A stretch of DNA of 64,000 nt from JANMDN01 sp031376285 (GTDB lineage: Bacteria > Actinomycetota > Thermoleophilia > Miltoncostaeales > Miltoncostaeaceae). This document shows, piece by piece, positions 1 to 8,341 of this stretch. The stretch's first letter is position 1; each line of letters begins with the position of its first letter. The notes below the pieces were generated by a model, which saw only the letters and a program-made list of their open reading frames with translations, had not been told where the DNA came from and did not search any database. Both the position numbers and the translations under genes were made by a program. Location of the stretch: assembly GCA_031376285.1 (NCBI GenBank), contig JANMDN010000044.1, forward strand, positions 1 through 64,000, in the 5' to 3' direction.

Positions 1-2
1 TA

Positions 3-75
3 TGGGCCGTGAAGGGATCGAACCTTCGACCTTGGGATTAAGAGTCCCCTGCTCTACCAGCTGAGCTAACGGCCC
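3..75 (-). tRNA. tRNA-Lys (anticodon CTT)
   Basis: Read on the minus strand this forms a full 73-nt cloverleaf. The acceptor stem GGGCCGT pairs with ACGGCCC, followed by discriminator A. The T arm contains GGTTCGATCC, the D arm is normal, and the anticodon loop CTCTTAA gives CTT. The CCA end is not encoded. Confidence 0.96.
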
Positions 76-111
76 GGGCGCGGGAGTTTATCGAAGCGAC
101 GGCGATCACGC

Positions 112-729
112 CTATGGCGTGGCCGGGGTCGCGCCTCCCGATGAGATCGACGGTGCGGTGCCCGATGACGCGCCCGTGTCTGGCCCAGGGAGCTGGCTCA
201 GTTGCTGGCTGACGAAGGTTGCGTCGACGTCGTTCGGGGCCAGCGCAAGGAACTGCTGGAAGGACAGGCGCGCGAGCTGGTTGTTTCCCGTATCGCGGGC
301 GTAGATGCCGAGTTCGCGGAAACCTGCCGCGTTCTTCGGATGGCTCTTCGTGTACTCGCTGAGGGTCTTCAGCCCAGCGTCTGACTGCCCCGCGGACCTC
401 TGAGCATTCGCCAAGGCGCGCGTCCGAATGACCAGATCCTCCGACTTGGCCGGCGTCAGGGTCAGCGCCGTTCGAGCAGCCTTGATGACCTCGACGTCGT
501 CGGCGCTCGTCTTGCGCACGTTGCCGAGCTCCCTCGTCAGCCGGTCCCAGGCCGCGGCGTCCTTCGGGCGCTCCTTGACGAGGTCGCGAGCCTGCTCAAG
601 CGGGGTTGCCGGCCCTCCGCTGAAGATCGAGATAGCCAGCACGGGCACGAGGGCGCCGACAAACGCGAGCGCCGCGACGATCGCGAGAATCTTTACGCGG
701 CGTCGGGTCTTGTCTTGGTCAAGAAGCAT
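112..729 (-). CDS. membrane-anchored TPR-repeat protein
   Basis: This 205-residue protein has a short basic N-terminus, one transmembrane segment at about residues 11-33, and a helical tail with tetratricopeptide-like repeats (for example the PKNAAGFRELGIYARDTG and ARLSFQQFLALAPND regions). It ends in a Gly/Ser/Thr/Pro-rich disordered tail. I chose the ATG at 729 because the hydrophobic segment follows directly; a start at 846 would run about 107 nt into the amidohydrolase gene. It lies 10 nt downstream of that gene, so the two are probably cotranscribed with tatA. Repeats of this type usually act as protein-interaction scaffolds. The partner is unknown. It also resembles the TPR part of cytochrome c biogenesis proteins (CcmI/NrfG), but no supporting Ccm genes are here. 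Confidence 0.7.
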   Translation of the reverse strand: MLLDQDKTRRRVKILAIVAALAFVGALVPVLAISIFSGGPATPLEQARDLVKERPKDAAAWDRLTRELGNVRKTSADDVEVIKAARTALTLTPAKSEDLVIRTRALANAQRSAGQSDAGLKTLSEYTKSHPKNAAGFRELGIYARDTGNNQLARLSFQQFLALAPNDVDATFVSQQLSQLPGPDTGASSGTAPSISSGGATPATP

Positions 730-739
730 GGATTGGACG

Positions 740-2041
740 CTAACACAGCGCCTGGCGTGCCTCTGCCGCAAGGGCGACGATTGCGTCGCGGTCGAACCTC
801 CCGGCACGGGACCCGTCTTGCAGAACCTCACCGGCGCACATGACAAGGCACGGCGACGCGTGCTCGTCGAGGGCCCGCTCCCACGGATCCTCAGTCGACC
901 AACCGTCGGCCCCGGGAGCCAGGGCGAGCAGGTCGGCGCTCATCCCCCGACGCAGGACGCCGACCTCGTCGGCGAGTCCGAGCGCGGCAGCGCCTCGTGA
1001 GGTCATCATCGAAACCAGGGCCGCCGCGGACACCGGCCCGCCGGCTGCGGCGTGAACATTCCGGCAGGCGCGCGCCTCGGCGCGCACGTCGTAGGCGCCG
1101 GCACTCGCCGGACTATCGGTTCCGAGCGCGACACAAACACCGGCCCGCTCGAGGACGCCCAGCGGTGCGGTGCCACACGAGAGGCGCTCATTCGAGATCG
1201 GGCAATGGGCGACCGCGACCGAGGACGCCGCGAGGAGATCCGCCTCGGCTGCGTCGATGTGCACGCAGTGCGCGGCGACCGTTACGGCGTCCAGCGTTCC
1301 GGTCCGGGCGACCCGACTCACCGCTCCACCGCGTCCGGGCCAGCGACCGGGAACGATCCCGAGCGCCGCAAAGCGCGCCGCGAGCGGGCCCGTCGCGTCG
1401 TCGATTGCCGCCAGCTCAGTTGGTGACTCGGCAAGATGCGTCGCCCATGGCCGCGGCGAACCGGTGTCGGCCCCCGCGGCGAGCATTGCCCAGAGCTCCG
1501 GCCCGACCGAGTAGAGGGCGTGGGGGGAGATCCCGACCCGAACCCGCTCACCGGCCCTCGCCTCGATCGCGGCGACTCGCACAGCCAACCGCTCGGCGAA
1601 TGCAAGCGCGGCGTCCCCAACCTCTCGTCCAAAAATCTCGGGGAACACAATGCCCCGCAGGCCCATCTCGGTAAGCGCGTCGGCACCGGCACCGGTCGGG
1701 CCGCTGTCAGCGAGGGTCGTCGTGCCGGCGTCAATCGCGAGAAGTGCGCCGTATCGCGCGGCGATGAGGTGGTCGCCGGGGCGGTAGCGCCGGGCGAGGT
1801 CGAGCATCTCTGCGAGCCAGTCGGCGAACGGCTTCGGGCTGATCAGGCCGCCGGCCAGGCTCCACTCGAGGTGACAATGGGCGTCGACCAGGCCCGGCAT
1901 GAGGACGACATTGCCGAGATCGGTCTCAGCGAGTTCGGGAAACGCCGCGCGTAGCTCCGCCGCCGGTCCGACACCGGCAATGCGACCGGCGACGATCGCC
2001 ACTGCACCATCCCGAATGGGTTCTGCACAGATCGGCAGCAC
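740..2041 (-). CDS. amidohydrolase, candidate aminodeoxyfutalosine deaminase (MqnX)
   Basis: This is a 433-residue metal-dependent hydrolase of the ATZ/TRZ deaminase type. Visible metal and catalytic motifs in order are HCHLEWS (about residue 55), HALYSVG, a later AHCVH and GTDSPAS. Members deaminate purines or nucleosides such as adenosine, methylthioadenosine or 6-amino-6-deoxyfutalosine. The last role fits this window, which carries mqnA and mqnC about 7 kb away, but the substrate is inferred. The first standard start is GTG at 2041. The frame stays open to 2083, and family members often begin a few residues earlier, so a CTG at 2068 touching the tatA stop is possible. It sits between tatA and the TPR gene in one run. 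Confidence 0.75.
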   Translation of the reverse strand: MLPICAEPIRDGAVAIVAGRIAGVGPAAELRAAFPELAETDLGNVVLMPGLVDAHCHLEWSLAGGLISPKPFADWLAEMLDLARRYRPGDHLIAARYGALLAIDAGTTTLADSGPTGAGADALTEMGLRGIVFPEIFGREVGDAALAFAERLAVRVAAIEARAGERVRVGISPHALYSVGPELWAMLAAGADTGSPRPWATHLAESPTELAAIDDATGPLAARFAALGIVPGRWPGRGGAVSRVARTGTLDAVTVAAHCVHIDAAEADLLAASSVAVAHCPISNERLSCGTAPLGVLERAGVCVALGTDSPASAGAYDVRAEARACRNVHAAAGGPVSAAALVSMMTSRGAAALGLADEVGVLRRGMSADLLALAPGADGWSTEDPWERALDEHASPCLVMCAGEVLQDGSRAGRFDRDAIVALAAEARQALC

Positions 2042-2064
2042 CCACTCGGCGCGAACACGGCCCG

Positions 2065-2262
2065 TCAGGAGACGTGCTTGTCCTCAATCGGCGTGGCGAT
2101 GGTCTCGGTGACCTTGTCTTCGGGCTCTCCGCCCACGCCCTTCTTGAACTCCCGCATACCAGAGCCGAGACCACGGCCCATCTCAGGGAGCTTCTTCGCA
2201 CCGAAAACGACGAGCAACACGATGAGGAGAATGGCAATGTGCCAGGGGCTAAGTGCACCCAT
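2065..2262 (-). CDS. tatA: Sec-independent translocase subunit TatA
   Basis: This 65-residue protein has the TatA layout: a short periplasmic start, one transmembrane helix (about residues 6-21), an FG hinge, then an amphipathic helix with KKLPEMGRGLG and a charged tail. Together with TatC it forms the twin-arginine pore that exports folded proteins. The Rieske subunit encoded at 14840-15631 is a typical Tat client. A strong ribosome site (AAAGGAGG on the minus strand) precedes the ATG. No tatC or tatB is nearby. The downstream amidohydrolase begins within about 24 nt. Confidence 0.95.
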   Translation of the reverse strand: MGALSPWHIAILLIVLLVVFGAKKLPEMGRGLGSGMREFKKGVGGEPEDKVTETIATPIEDKHVS

Positions 2263-2322
2263 AACGGCCTCCTTTTGAGACGCGATTCCTGCGTGACGAC
2301 CTGGTCAGGGTAGCATCCCCTC

Positions 2323-2730
2323 GTGGCCTCGAATGCAAGGCTTTCGCGGAGAATCGACCCGATCGCGGCTGGGTGGGGGGGTATCGTCGCGTCGCTTGGT
2401 CCGATCATCGCCACCTCGACCGGATGGCCGGCGCGCCTGGCGATCGTCGCGGCCTCATTTGCGATCGGAGGGCTCCTGGCGGGGCTCCGCTCACCGGGGC
2501 GCCGCGTGCTGCACGCCGCCGCGGCCGCGCTGATGGGCCTCCTGGTGCACCTTGGGTTTGCGGTGCTCACCCGCCTTGCCAACCTTGCCGGTGCCCCCGA
2601 CGGCGCGTCGGTCGCCCCAGGCGGGGGTGCGGGATGGCTCAAGCTCGCGGTCTGGTGCCTTGCCTGGGCAATGGTCGGCGGGTTCTTGGTCGCAAGTCGC
2701 CTCGATCGTCACCGATCGGGACGGCGTTAA
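2323..2730 (+). CDS. small integral membrane protein of unknown function
   Basis: This 135-residue protein starts at GTG 2323 and is largely hydrophobic. Three or four transmembrane segments are likely (about residues 14-30, 38-53, 62-82 and 106-124), and it ends with a basic tail. I do not recognise a family. It is divergent from tatA, with about 60 nt between starts that must hold both promoters. Its TAA stop directly abuts the stop of the convergent dcd gene with no bases between. GC-rich codon use matches its neighbours. Confidence 0.65.
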   Translation: MASNARLSRRIDPIAAGWGGIVASLGPIIATSTGWPARLAIVAASFAIGGLLAGLRSPGRRVLHAAAAALMGLLVHLGFAVLTRLANLAGAPDGASVAPGGGAGWLKLAVWCLAWAMVGGFLVASRLDRHRSGRR

Positions 2731-3297
2731 TCAGGTCTTCGAGTTCGCGCTGTAGCGGGACCCGACGGGCCCCTCTTGGTCGATGTACTTCGAACCGAGT
2801 TCCGGATGGCCATAGGGGCGCTCGGAGGGTGCGTCGAGGCGATGAAACGACAGCTGGCCGATTCTCATACCCGGCCAGAGCTTCACGGGGAGTGGCGAGA
2901 CGTTCGAGAGCTCAAGGGTGATCTGTCCCGAAAACCCCGGGTCCACGAAGCCGGCGGTGGCGTGAATCAGGAGCCCCACGCGCCCGAGGCTCGACTTCCC
3001 CTCCACCCGCGCCACCAGATCGTCGGGCATCCCGACGCGCTCGATTGTCGCCCCTAACACGAACTCGCCTGGATGGAGGACGAACGGGGCGCCGTCGGCA
3101 ACGTCCACGGGCTCCATGAGATCCGTCGGCATCTCGAATGGATCGATGCTCGAAAGCGTGTGGTTTCGAAACACCAGGAAGCGGCTGCCGAGGCGGACGT
3201 CCACCGACGCCGGCTGGATCTGATCGGGTTCAATCGGTCCGCAGACCAAGCGGCCCGAGGCCAGCAGCTCACGAATGGTGCCGTCCGACAGGATCAC
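2731..3297 (-). CDS. dcd: dCTP deaminase (possibly bifunctional dCTP deaminase/dUTPase)
   Basis: This 188-residue protein is full length for Dcd, which makes dUTP (or dUMP in bifunctional forms) from dCTP for thymidylate synthesis. It starts MILSDGTI and carries the active-site block GKSSLGRVGLLIHATAG, then FVDPGFSGQITLELSN, with the C-terminal GSKY nucleotide-gating region. It closely follows the pattern of mycobacterial Dcd, which also has dUTPase activity; that second activity is inference here. It is monocistronic, divergent from lipA and stop-to-stop with the upstream membrane protein gene. Confidence 0.95.
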   Translation of the reverse strand: MILSDGTIRELLASGRLVCGPIEPDQIQPASVDVRLGSRFLVFRNHTLSSIDPFEMPTDLMEPVDVADGAPFVLHPGEFVLGATIERVGMPDDLVARVEGKSSLGRVGLLIHATAGFVDPGFSGQITLELSNVSPLPVKLWPGMRIGQLSFHRLDAPSERPYGHPELGSKYIDQEGPVGSRYSANSKT

Positions 3298-3351
3298 CGC
3301 CGAAACCTATCCAGTTCTCCGGACCCGCGGTGTTCGGTACCCTCAAGCCCC

Positions 3352-4401
3352 ATGACGCAATTCCGGGCTTTCGATGTCGACGCCGCACCGACCGAGGAAC
3401 TCCTCCGGCGCTCGCGAGTCGCGTTCGCGGCGGGTTGGATTCCGGACACCCTGATCGGCGGAGTCCACGTCGGCGCAGCCGATGTGGCGTCGCTCGATAC
3501 GGTCAGCGTCGGCCCGGAAGAGTTCGAACAGCTCCTGGAACGGATGCGCCTGCCTCGATGGGTTGCCGCGAACGGCTCATTCGGGCCAGGCTACGTACGC
3601 CTGCGAGCCCTCATGCGTCAGCAGGTTCTGAACACGGTGTGCGAAGAGGCCCGCTGTCCGAACATCGGGCGCTGCTGGCAACGCGGCACGGCCACGTTCA
3701 TGATCGGCGGGAGCAACTGCACCCGCGGATGCCGGTTCTGCAACGTCCTCACCGCCCGCCCGACCGCCCCGCCAGATCCCGAAGAGCCCGCCCGGGTCGC
3801 CGAAGCCGCCGCTCAGATGGGTCTGCGCTTCGTGGTCGTCACCGCCGTCGCGCGCGACGACATCCCCGACGGTGGAGCGGCGCACTTCGCTGACACGATC
3901 GCGGCGCTCCGCTCGCGGCTCCCGCAGGCCCAAGTCGAGGTGCTGATCCCCGACCTGCGCGGTAACTGGGACGCCCTCGACGTGATCCTCGCCGCACGTC
4001 CCGACGTCCTCAATCACAACACCGAAACCGTCCCGCGCCTGTACCGGCGCGTCCGCCCTGGGGCCCGGTACGAACGCACCCTCGAGTTGCTCGAGCGCTC
4101 TCGATCGGCCGGGATGCGTACCAAGAGCGGCGTCATGGTCGGCCTGGGCGAGGAGCTCGGCGAGCTGGCCGATGTGTTTCGAGATCTCGCCGGGGTTGGT
4201 TGCGAACTCGTCACCGCCGGGCAGTATCTCCAGCCCTCACCCGCGCACCTGCCCGTAACCCGCTACTACGCACCCGCTGAGTATCCGGCGCTTGCCGAGG
4301 TCGGCCGCCGGTGTGGGCTGGCGCACCTCGAGGCCGGTCCGCTCGTGCGCTCGTCGTTCGAGGCCGATCGGGTCGCCGAGGCGGTTGCCGCAATCGCATG
4401 A
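3352..4401 (+). CDS. lipA: lipoyl synthase with N-terminal extension
   Basis: This radical-SAM enzyme inserts two sulfurs into protein-bound octanoyl groups to make lipoate. The auxiliary cluster motif CEEARCPNIGRC (about residue 98) and the SAM cluster motif CTRGCRFC are both intact, and the conserved RSS near the C-terminus is present. The 349-residue length exceeds the usual 290-320 because about 64 residues precede the normal start (an internal ATG lies at 3544). That extension has the same GC-rich codon bias, so it looks translated; it contains a GWIPDTL stretch reminiscent of the LipB N-terminus. A TACCCT box about 10 nt before the ATG suggests a nearly leaderless transcript. The stop overlaps the next start as ATGA. 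Confidence 0.93.
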   Translation: MTQFRAFDVDAAPTEELLRRSRVAFAAGWIPDTLIGGVHVGAADVASLDTVSVGPEEFEQLLERMRLPRWVAANGSFGPGYVRLRALMRQQVLNTVCEEARCPNIGRCWQRGTATFMIGGSNCTRGCRFCNVLTARPTAPPDPEEPARVAEAAAQMGLRFVVVTAVARDDIPDGGAAHFADTIAALRSRLPQAQVEVLIPDLRGNWDALDVILAARPDVLNHNTETVPRLYRRVRPGARYERTLELLERSRSAGMRTKSGVMVGLGEELGELADVFRDLAGVGCELVTAGQYLQPSPAHLPVTRYYAPAEYPALAEVGRRCGLAHLEAGPLVRSSFEADRVAEAVAAIA

Positions 4402-5252
4402 GCCGTTCCGACTGGCCCGAGCTTGACTTCGTCCAGGTTGACGCCTTCGCGGACAGGCCGTTTGCCGGCAACCCGGCGGCTGTCGTCGTAACGGAACGGC
4501 CGGTCGACGAGCAGCTAATGCAGCTCGTGGCCCTCGAGATGAACCTCTCCGAGACCGCGTTCCTTCATCCCGCGGGCGATGTCTGGGCGCTTCGCTGGTT
4601 CACTCCGGCAGCCGAAGTTGATCTCTGCGGCCACGCGACCCTTGCGAGCGCGCATGCCCTATGGGAGTCCGGCGTCGCGGCCGAAGGCGACGAGATCGTC
4701 TTCGAAAGCCGCGGCGGCGTGCTCCGATGCTCAAAACCTCCCGGATCACTCAACGCCATCGCGATGGACTTTCCGGCACTCGTGGCGTCGCCGGTAGACG
4801 TACCGCCGGGCCTCGAGGCGGCCCTCGGCGCCTCCGCGCTCGCGGTCTGGCGGACTGCATTCGATCTGGTGGTCGAAGTCGCCGACGCCGACGCGGTCAC
4901 GGCGCTCCGCCCCGACTTCCGCGCGCTCCAGGCGATCGACGCGCGCGGGGTCATCGTCACCGCCGCAGGTCCGCCCGGTTCCGGAATCGACTTCGTCTCG
5001 CGATTCTTCGCCCCGTCGTTTGGCGTTCCCGAAGATCCCGTGACCGGCTCGGCGCACTGCGCGCTCGGCCCGCTCTGGGCCGCACGCCTTGGCCGTAACG
5101 ATCTCCTTGCCGAGCAGCGCTCCGCGCGCGGCGGGCGACTCACGCTGACCTGCCGAGGCGACCGCGTGATCCTCACGGGGTCCGCGGTGACCGTCGCCCG
5201 GGGACGCATCTTTCCGCGGGGCACGCCGGGCAATCCTTCGCACAACGCTTAG
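4398..5252 (+). CDS. PhzF-family isomerase/epimerase
   Basis: This 284-residue protein has the PhzF/DapF-like double hot-dog fold signatures: an opening VDAFADRPFAGNPAAVV, the catalytic-Glu region NLSETAF, a GHATLAS motif, and the C-terminal EDPVTGSAHCALGP. Family members perform acid/base isomerisation of small metabolites. Most outside phenazine clusters have no known substrate, and no phenazine genes are present here. The ATG overlaps the lipA stop by 4 nt, so the two are translationally coupled. A functional link to lipoate is not established. Confidence 0.9.
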   Translation: MSRSDWPELDFVQVDAFADRPFAGNPAAVVVTERPVDEQLMQLVALEMNLSETAFLHPAGDVWALRWFTPAAEVDLCGHATLASAHALWESGVAAEGDEIVFESRGGVLRCSKPPGSLNAIAMDFPALVASPVDVPPGLEAALGASALAVWRTAFDLVVEVADADAVTALRPDFRALQAIDARGVIVTAAGPPGSGIDFVSRFFAPSFGVPEDPVTGSAHCALGPLWAARLGRNDLLAEQRSARGGRLTLTCRGDRVILTGSAVTVARGRIFPRGTPGNPSHNA

Positions 5253-5338
5253 AACGAATTGGGTCAAGTCTGGGCGTGGCCGGGTCGATGTATTCAACGA
5301 CCGGGCAGTACCCCAAAACTCGACCACGGCGGGATCGC

Positions 5339-5779
5339 ATGAAGGCGAACCACACAACGCAGCTCATCCTTCCGAGCGGGCAGATCATCGAGCTGATCTA
5401 CGTCGCACAGGGCGACGAGCCCGGCGACGAGATCACCCGCATGCTTGAGAGCCTCCCAGACGCCGATCTCGTCGGCGGATGCGAGGAGGCAACCCTTCAC
5501 TGCTGCGACGCGTGTGGAAGCGAGCTCGTCTACCCGGTGTGGTGGGAGGAAGTCGATGACGAGACATGGGCCGTCGAACGCCGCTGCCCGAGCTGCGAAT
5601 GGCGCCACATCGGTGAGTTCCGCCAAGGCGCCGTCGACCACTTCGATGACGTGCTGACCGACGGCACGGAGGAGCTCCTCCGTGCGCTCCGCGAGACCGC
5701 ACGTACGAACATGGCCCACGATGTTGACCGACTCGTTGGGGCGATCCATGACGGCCTGATCCAACCGATGGACTTCTAG
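5339..5779 (+). CDS. zinc-ribbon-like protein of unknown function
   Basis: This 146-residue soluble protein has an acidic N-terminal half. In the middle a four-cysteine knuckle is formed by CCDACGSE and, about 35 residues later, CPSCEW. This suggests a structural zinc site. The C-terminal third is helical. I chose the ATG at 5339; an upstream GTG at 5276 would add a low-complexity basic leader. I do not recognise a named family. It precedes a repeat element and the rhodanese gene and follows the lipA-phzF pair by 86 nt. Confidence 0.7.
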   Translation: MKANHTTQLILPSGQIIELIYVAQGDEPGDEITRMLESLPDADLVGGCEEATLHCCDACGSELVYPVWWEEVDDETWAVERRCPSCEWRHIGEFRQGAVDHFDDVLTDGTEELLRALRETARTNMAHDVDRLVGAIHDGLIQPMDF

Positions 5780-5822
5780 GCTGGTACTTGGCAGCCTCTC
5801 TGGGAGTCGCTGACCCAGACGC

Positions 5823-5964
5823 TTGAGTCCGAACTCTGGTTGCGATCCGCTGGCTGCGACGCTTCGCGATTCGGGGTACTTGGTCGCCCACGTATTCCCG
5901 ATATGCGGACCGACGCTGCGCTTGGTCTCGCTCAGCGACCCGATGCGCCACAATTCGGACTCAA
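5823..5964. repeat. 142-bp element with inverted ends, partial second copy at 25765-25820
   Basis: The ends are imperfect inverted repeats: 5823-5839 matches the reverse complement of 5948-5964 at 15 of 17 positions. Inside, 5842-5897 matches the reverse complement of 25765-25820 at 50 of 56 positions. The element ends about 10 nt before the rhodanese ribosome site. It resembles a small non-autonomous mobile element or a regulatory repeat and carries no transposase. Confidence 0.6.
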
Positions 5965-5987
5965 TCATCTGGAGAAGGAGCGAACCG

Positions 5988-6311
5988 GTGAATGAATGGT
6001 CCGCCGCCGACGCGCACGCGGCATGGGCTCGCGGCGACGTCTCAATCGTTGACGTCCGAGAGCAAGTTGAGCATGACGCCTGTCGGGTCGCGGACGTACC
6101 GCTCGTACCCTTGAGCGAGCTGCCGACCCGCCTCGCGGGGCTCCCTGTCGGACGGCCGCTCATCGTGATGTGCCGGAGCGGTCAGCGCAGCGCGAGAGTG
6201 GTCGAGTACCTTGAGGGGATTGCCTGGCAGGACGAGGTCCACAACCTCGAAGGCGGCATTCTCGCGTGGGCGACCGCAGGGCTTCCATACGAGGGTGAAG
6301 CGCCCAGATAG
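5988..6311 (+). CDS. single-domain rhodanese (sulfurtransferase)
   Basis: This 107-residue protein is one rhodanese domain. SIVDVREQVEH starts the fold and the active-site loop CRSGQRS supplies the catalytic cysteine that carries a persulfide. It ends with the usual GGILAWATAGLP motif. Such proteins move sulfane sulfur, for example to cyanide or to biosynthetic acceptors. The GTG at 5988 is chosen because GGAGAAGGAG lies just upstream. It directly follows a dispersed repeat element and stands alone. Confidence 0.9.
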   Translation: MNEWSAADAHAAWARGDVSIVDVREQVEHDACRVADVPLVPLSELPTRLAGLPVGRPLIVMCRSGQRSARVVEYLEGIAWQDEVHNLEGGILAWATAGLPYEGEAPR

Positions 6312-6358
6312 GGTTCGGGCGTGTCGGCACTCCGCCCGGTCACGGAGCGTCAATAAAT

Positions 6359-6386
6359 CCCGCAAATCTGCGGATTTGTAACCGTT
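6359..6386. other. small inverted repeat upstream of the DUF937-fasciclin gene
   Basis: CAAATCTGCGGATTTG is a 6-bp stem with a TGCG loop, and the overlapping CCGCAAATCTGCGG can form an alternative stem. It lies in the 148-nt gap between the rhodanese gene and the DUF937-fasciclin gene. It could be a weak terminator or an operator; there is no following T-run. Confidence 0.35.
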
Positions 6387-6459
6387 TCGTCCCTGCGCGT
6401 GTCCGTCCATCCGCGGCGCGCATGACGCGCGCCGTCAGACAATCGGGAGGAACGACCTC

Positions 6460-7779
6460 GTGTCTTCAATCGTCAACGAAATCCTCGACCTGCTCCCAGG
6501 CGAGCCGATGGATCTCATCGGAAAGGCCCTGGGTATTGATGGCGCCGGGGCCGACGTCGCCGCACAAGCCGCTGTTCCGACGCTGCTCGCCGGCCTCAAC
6601 AGTCGCCTCGCCTCGCAGGACGGCCCTGGTGTCGTGCAGGGGCTCGTCCGCGACGCGGATCCCGGGCTCCTCGGGAACCTCGCCGGTTTCCTCAAGGGTG
6701 GCGATTTCTCGAAGGGCGCCGCCGCCATCGGGTCCATCTTCGGCAACCGCCAGGGTGACGTCACCGACAGCCTTGAGAAGCACCTGTCACTCGGCAAAGG
6801 CGTCGGCGGAAAGCTCCTCGGAATGCTTGCGCCGATCGTGCTCAGCGCCCTGTCCAAGAAGGGCTTGAACATGGGCGGGCTGGTTGGTCTCCTTCGGGGC
6901 GCGCTTCCCGCGATCATGGGTGGGGGAGCCGGCAGCCTCATCAGCAAGCTGGGCTTTGCGGGTGGGCTCACGTCCACGGCCGCGGCGGCCGAAGTCGCGC
7001 CCGAAACGGTGCGCGAGGCGGTTCATCATCATGAGGCCGACGCCGTCCACGAGCGCAAGCGCGCGGGCATCTGGCCCCTGCTGACCGCACTGGTTCTCGG
7101 ACTTGGTCTGCTGATCTTCGGTCTCAACGCCTGCAAGGACGACCCCAAGCCGGTCGCGGCCTCCACGGAGACCGCAACAACGACCGACTCAGCGGCGGCG
7201 GCGGCGGGAACGATCGTCGATGTCGCGACCGGAGCTGGCTCCTACGGGACGCTGCTTGGTCTTCTCGATTCGTCCGGGCTCTCGGCCGACCTGCAGGGTG
7301 CCGGGCCGTTTACGGTGCTTGCTCCCTCCGACGATGCCTTCGCCGGTGTCGACGCGGCCGCCCTCGACGCATTGACGGCTGATCCCGCGAAGCTGAAGGA
7401 TGTGCTCCTGTCCCACGTCGTCTCCGGCACCCTGTCGGCGGCGGACTTCACCGATGGGCAGCAGCTCAAGACGCTCGCCGGAACGGTCATCGATGTCGGT
7501 GTCGCTGATGGCACGGTGAGCTTCAACGGAGTCGACGTCGCGACGCCGGACATCGCCGCATCGAACGGCATCATCCACGGCCTTTCCGGTGTGATCCTCG
7601 ACGCGAAGAAGCTCTCGACGGGCGCGGGTCTCGCGGCCGGCGTCGCCGGTGACTACGGACCGTGGCGCGTGCAGGCGTGGCGCGACAAGGTCTTCGGACG
7701 GCTCAAGGACGCAACGGCCGCTCGGGCTGAGAAGCTCGACGACTTCCAGGGCGGCTTCGGGATTCGCATCAACCCGTAG
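6460..7779 (+). CDS. DUF937 and fasciclin (FAS1) domain fusion membrane protein
   Basis: This 439-residue protein has an N-terminal DUF937-type region (about residues 1-170, Gly/Leu-rich, starting SSIVNEILDLL). A charged His/Glu-rich linker follows, then one transmembrane helix at about 205-223, a low-complexity Thr/Ala/Ser spacer, and a FAS1 domain at about 245-390 (PFTVLAPSDDAFAGV, LLSHVVSGTLSA, NGIIHGLSGVIL). FAS1 domains mediate adhesion and would face the outside, with the DUF937 part inside. A soluble tail of about 50 residues ends the protein. The GTG start has GGGAGG upstream. The pairing of these domains in one chain is unusual. Confidence 0.85.
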   Translation: MSSIVNEILDLLPGEPMDLIGKALGIDGAGADVAAQAAVPTLLAGLNSRLASQDGPGVVQGLVRDADPGLLGNLAGFLKGGDFSKGAAAIGSIFGNRQGDVTDSLEKHLSLGKGVGGKLLGMLAPIVLSALSKKGLNMGGLVGLLRGALPAIMGGGAGSLISKLGFAGGLTSTAAAAEVAPETVREAVHHHEADAVHERKRAGIWPLLTALVLGLGLLIFGLNACKDDPKPVAASTETATTTDSAAAAAGTIVDVATGAGSYGTLLGLLDSSGLSADLQGAGPFTVLAPSDDAFAGVDAAALDALTADPAKLKDVLLSHVVSGTLSAADFTDGQQLKTLAGTVIDVGVADGTVSFNGVDVATPDIAASNGIIHGLSGVILDAKKLSTGAGLAAGVAGDYGPWRVQAWRDKVFGRLKDATAARAEKLDDFQGGFGIRINP

Positions 7780-7879
7780 CATCTTCGGCGACACCATCTT
7801 TCGGAACTCGCCTTCCGGGAGATGGTGTCGCTGCTCTTCTGGCCGCTGCGAGATCGACGCGAAACGCCCAGGCCGGCTG

Positions 7880-8155
7880 TCAGGTCTGAAGGATCGAGTT
7901 GTTCTCGTGGGTCGGTCCGCCGTCCTCGTTTCGCCACCCTCCACCGTCAAGGAGGTAGCGGAACTGGAAGCTCGCCTCGACAGGCAGGTCGATTGTGGTC
8001 TGCAGTCGGCCGTCTCTCAGCTGGCGCATCGGATGGGCGTGCGCGTCCCAGCCGTTGAAGTCGCCGACAACCGACGCTGCCGTGATCCCTGGCTCGTCAA
8101 GCTCGAACGTCACCTTGCAGACCGGCCGCGTCTTGAGTGTGCGCTGCTTGATCAT
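7880..8155 (-). CDS. small glycogen-binding-like (CBM48/AMPK1) protein
   Basis: This 91-residue single-domain protein has a beta-sandwich pattern typical of the isoamylase N-terminal or AMPK glycogen-binding module: KVTFELDEPG, SVVGDFNGWD, then FQFRYLLDGGGWRNED. The GDFNGW and W-N-D residues are the usual carbohydrate-facing positions. No catalytic domain is attached. It may bind glycogen or act as a folding module. The ATG at 8155 has a strong ribosome site (GGAGGAAGGA). It converges with the fusion gene to its left. Confidence 0.85.
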   Translation of the reverse strand: MIKQRTLKTRPVCKVTFELDEPGITAASVVGDFNGWDAHAHPMRQLRDGRLQTTIDLPVEASFQFRYLLDGGGWRNEDGGPTHENNSILQT

Positions 8156-8341
8156 GTTGTCCTTCCTCCATCCGATGGACGCCGCAATCCAGACACTATT
8201 CCGGCAGTGGTGCGCCCGGCAATACCCGATTGCGGGTGATCTCGCGAACTGATTGGCCACCTGGCCAAACGCGGGGCGGGCGGCCGAACGACCGTGACGA
8301 AGTTGGCACACCGGTCGCGTGCGGCGACACAGTCCTCACCG

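Noticed and set aside
4398..5252. PhzF gene as evidence of a phenazine cluster
   Set aside because: No other phenazine genes are present, and most PhzF homologues have unrelated roles.
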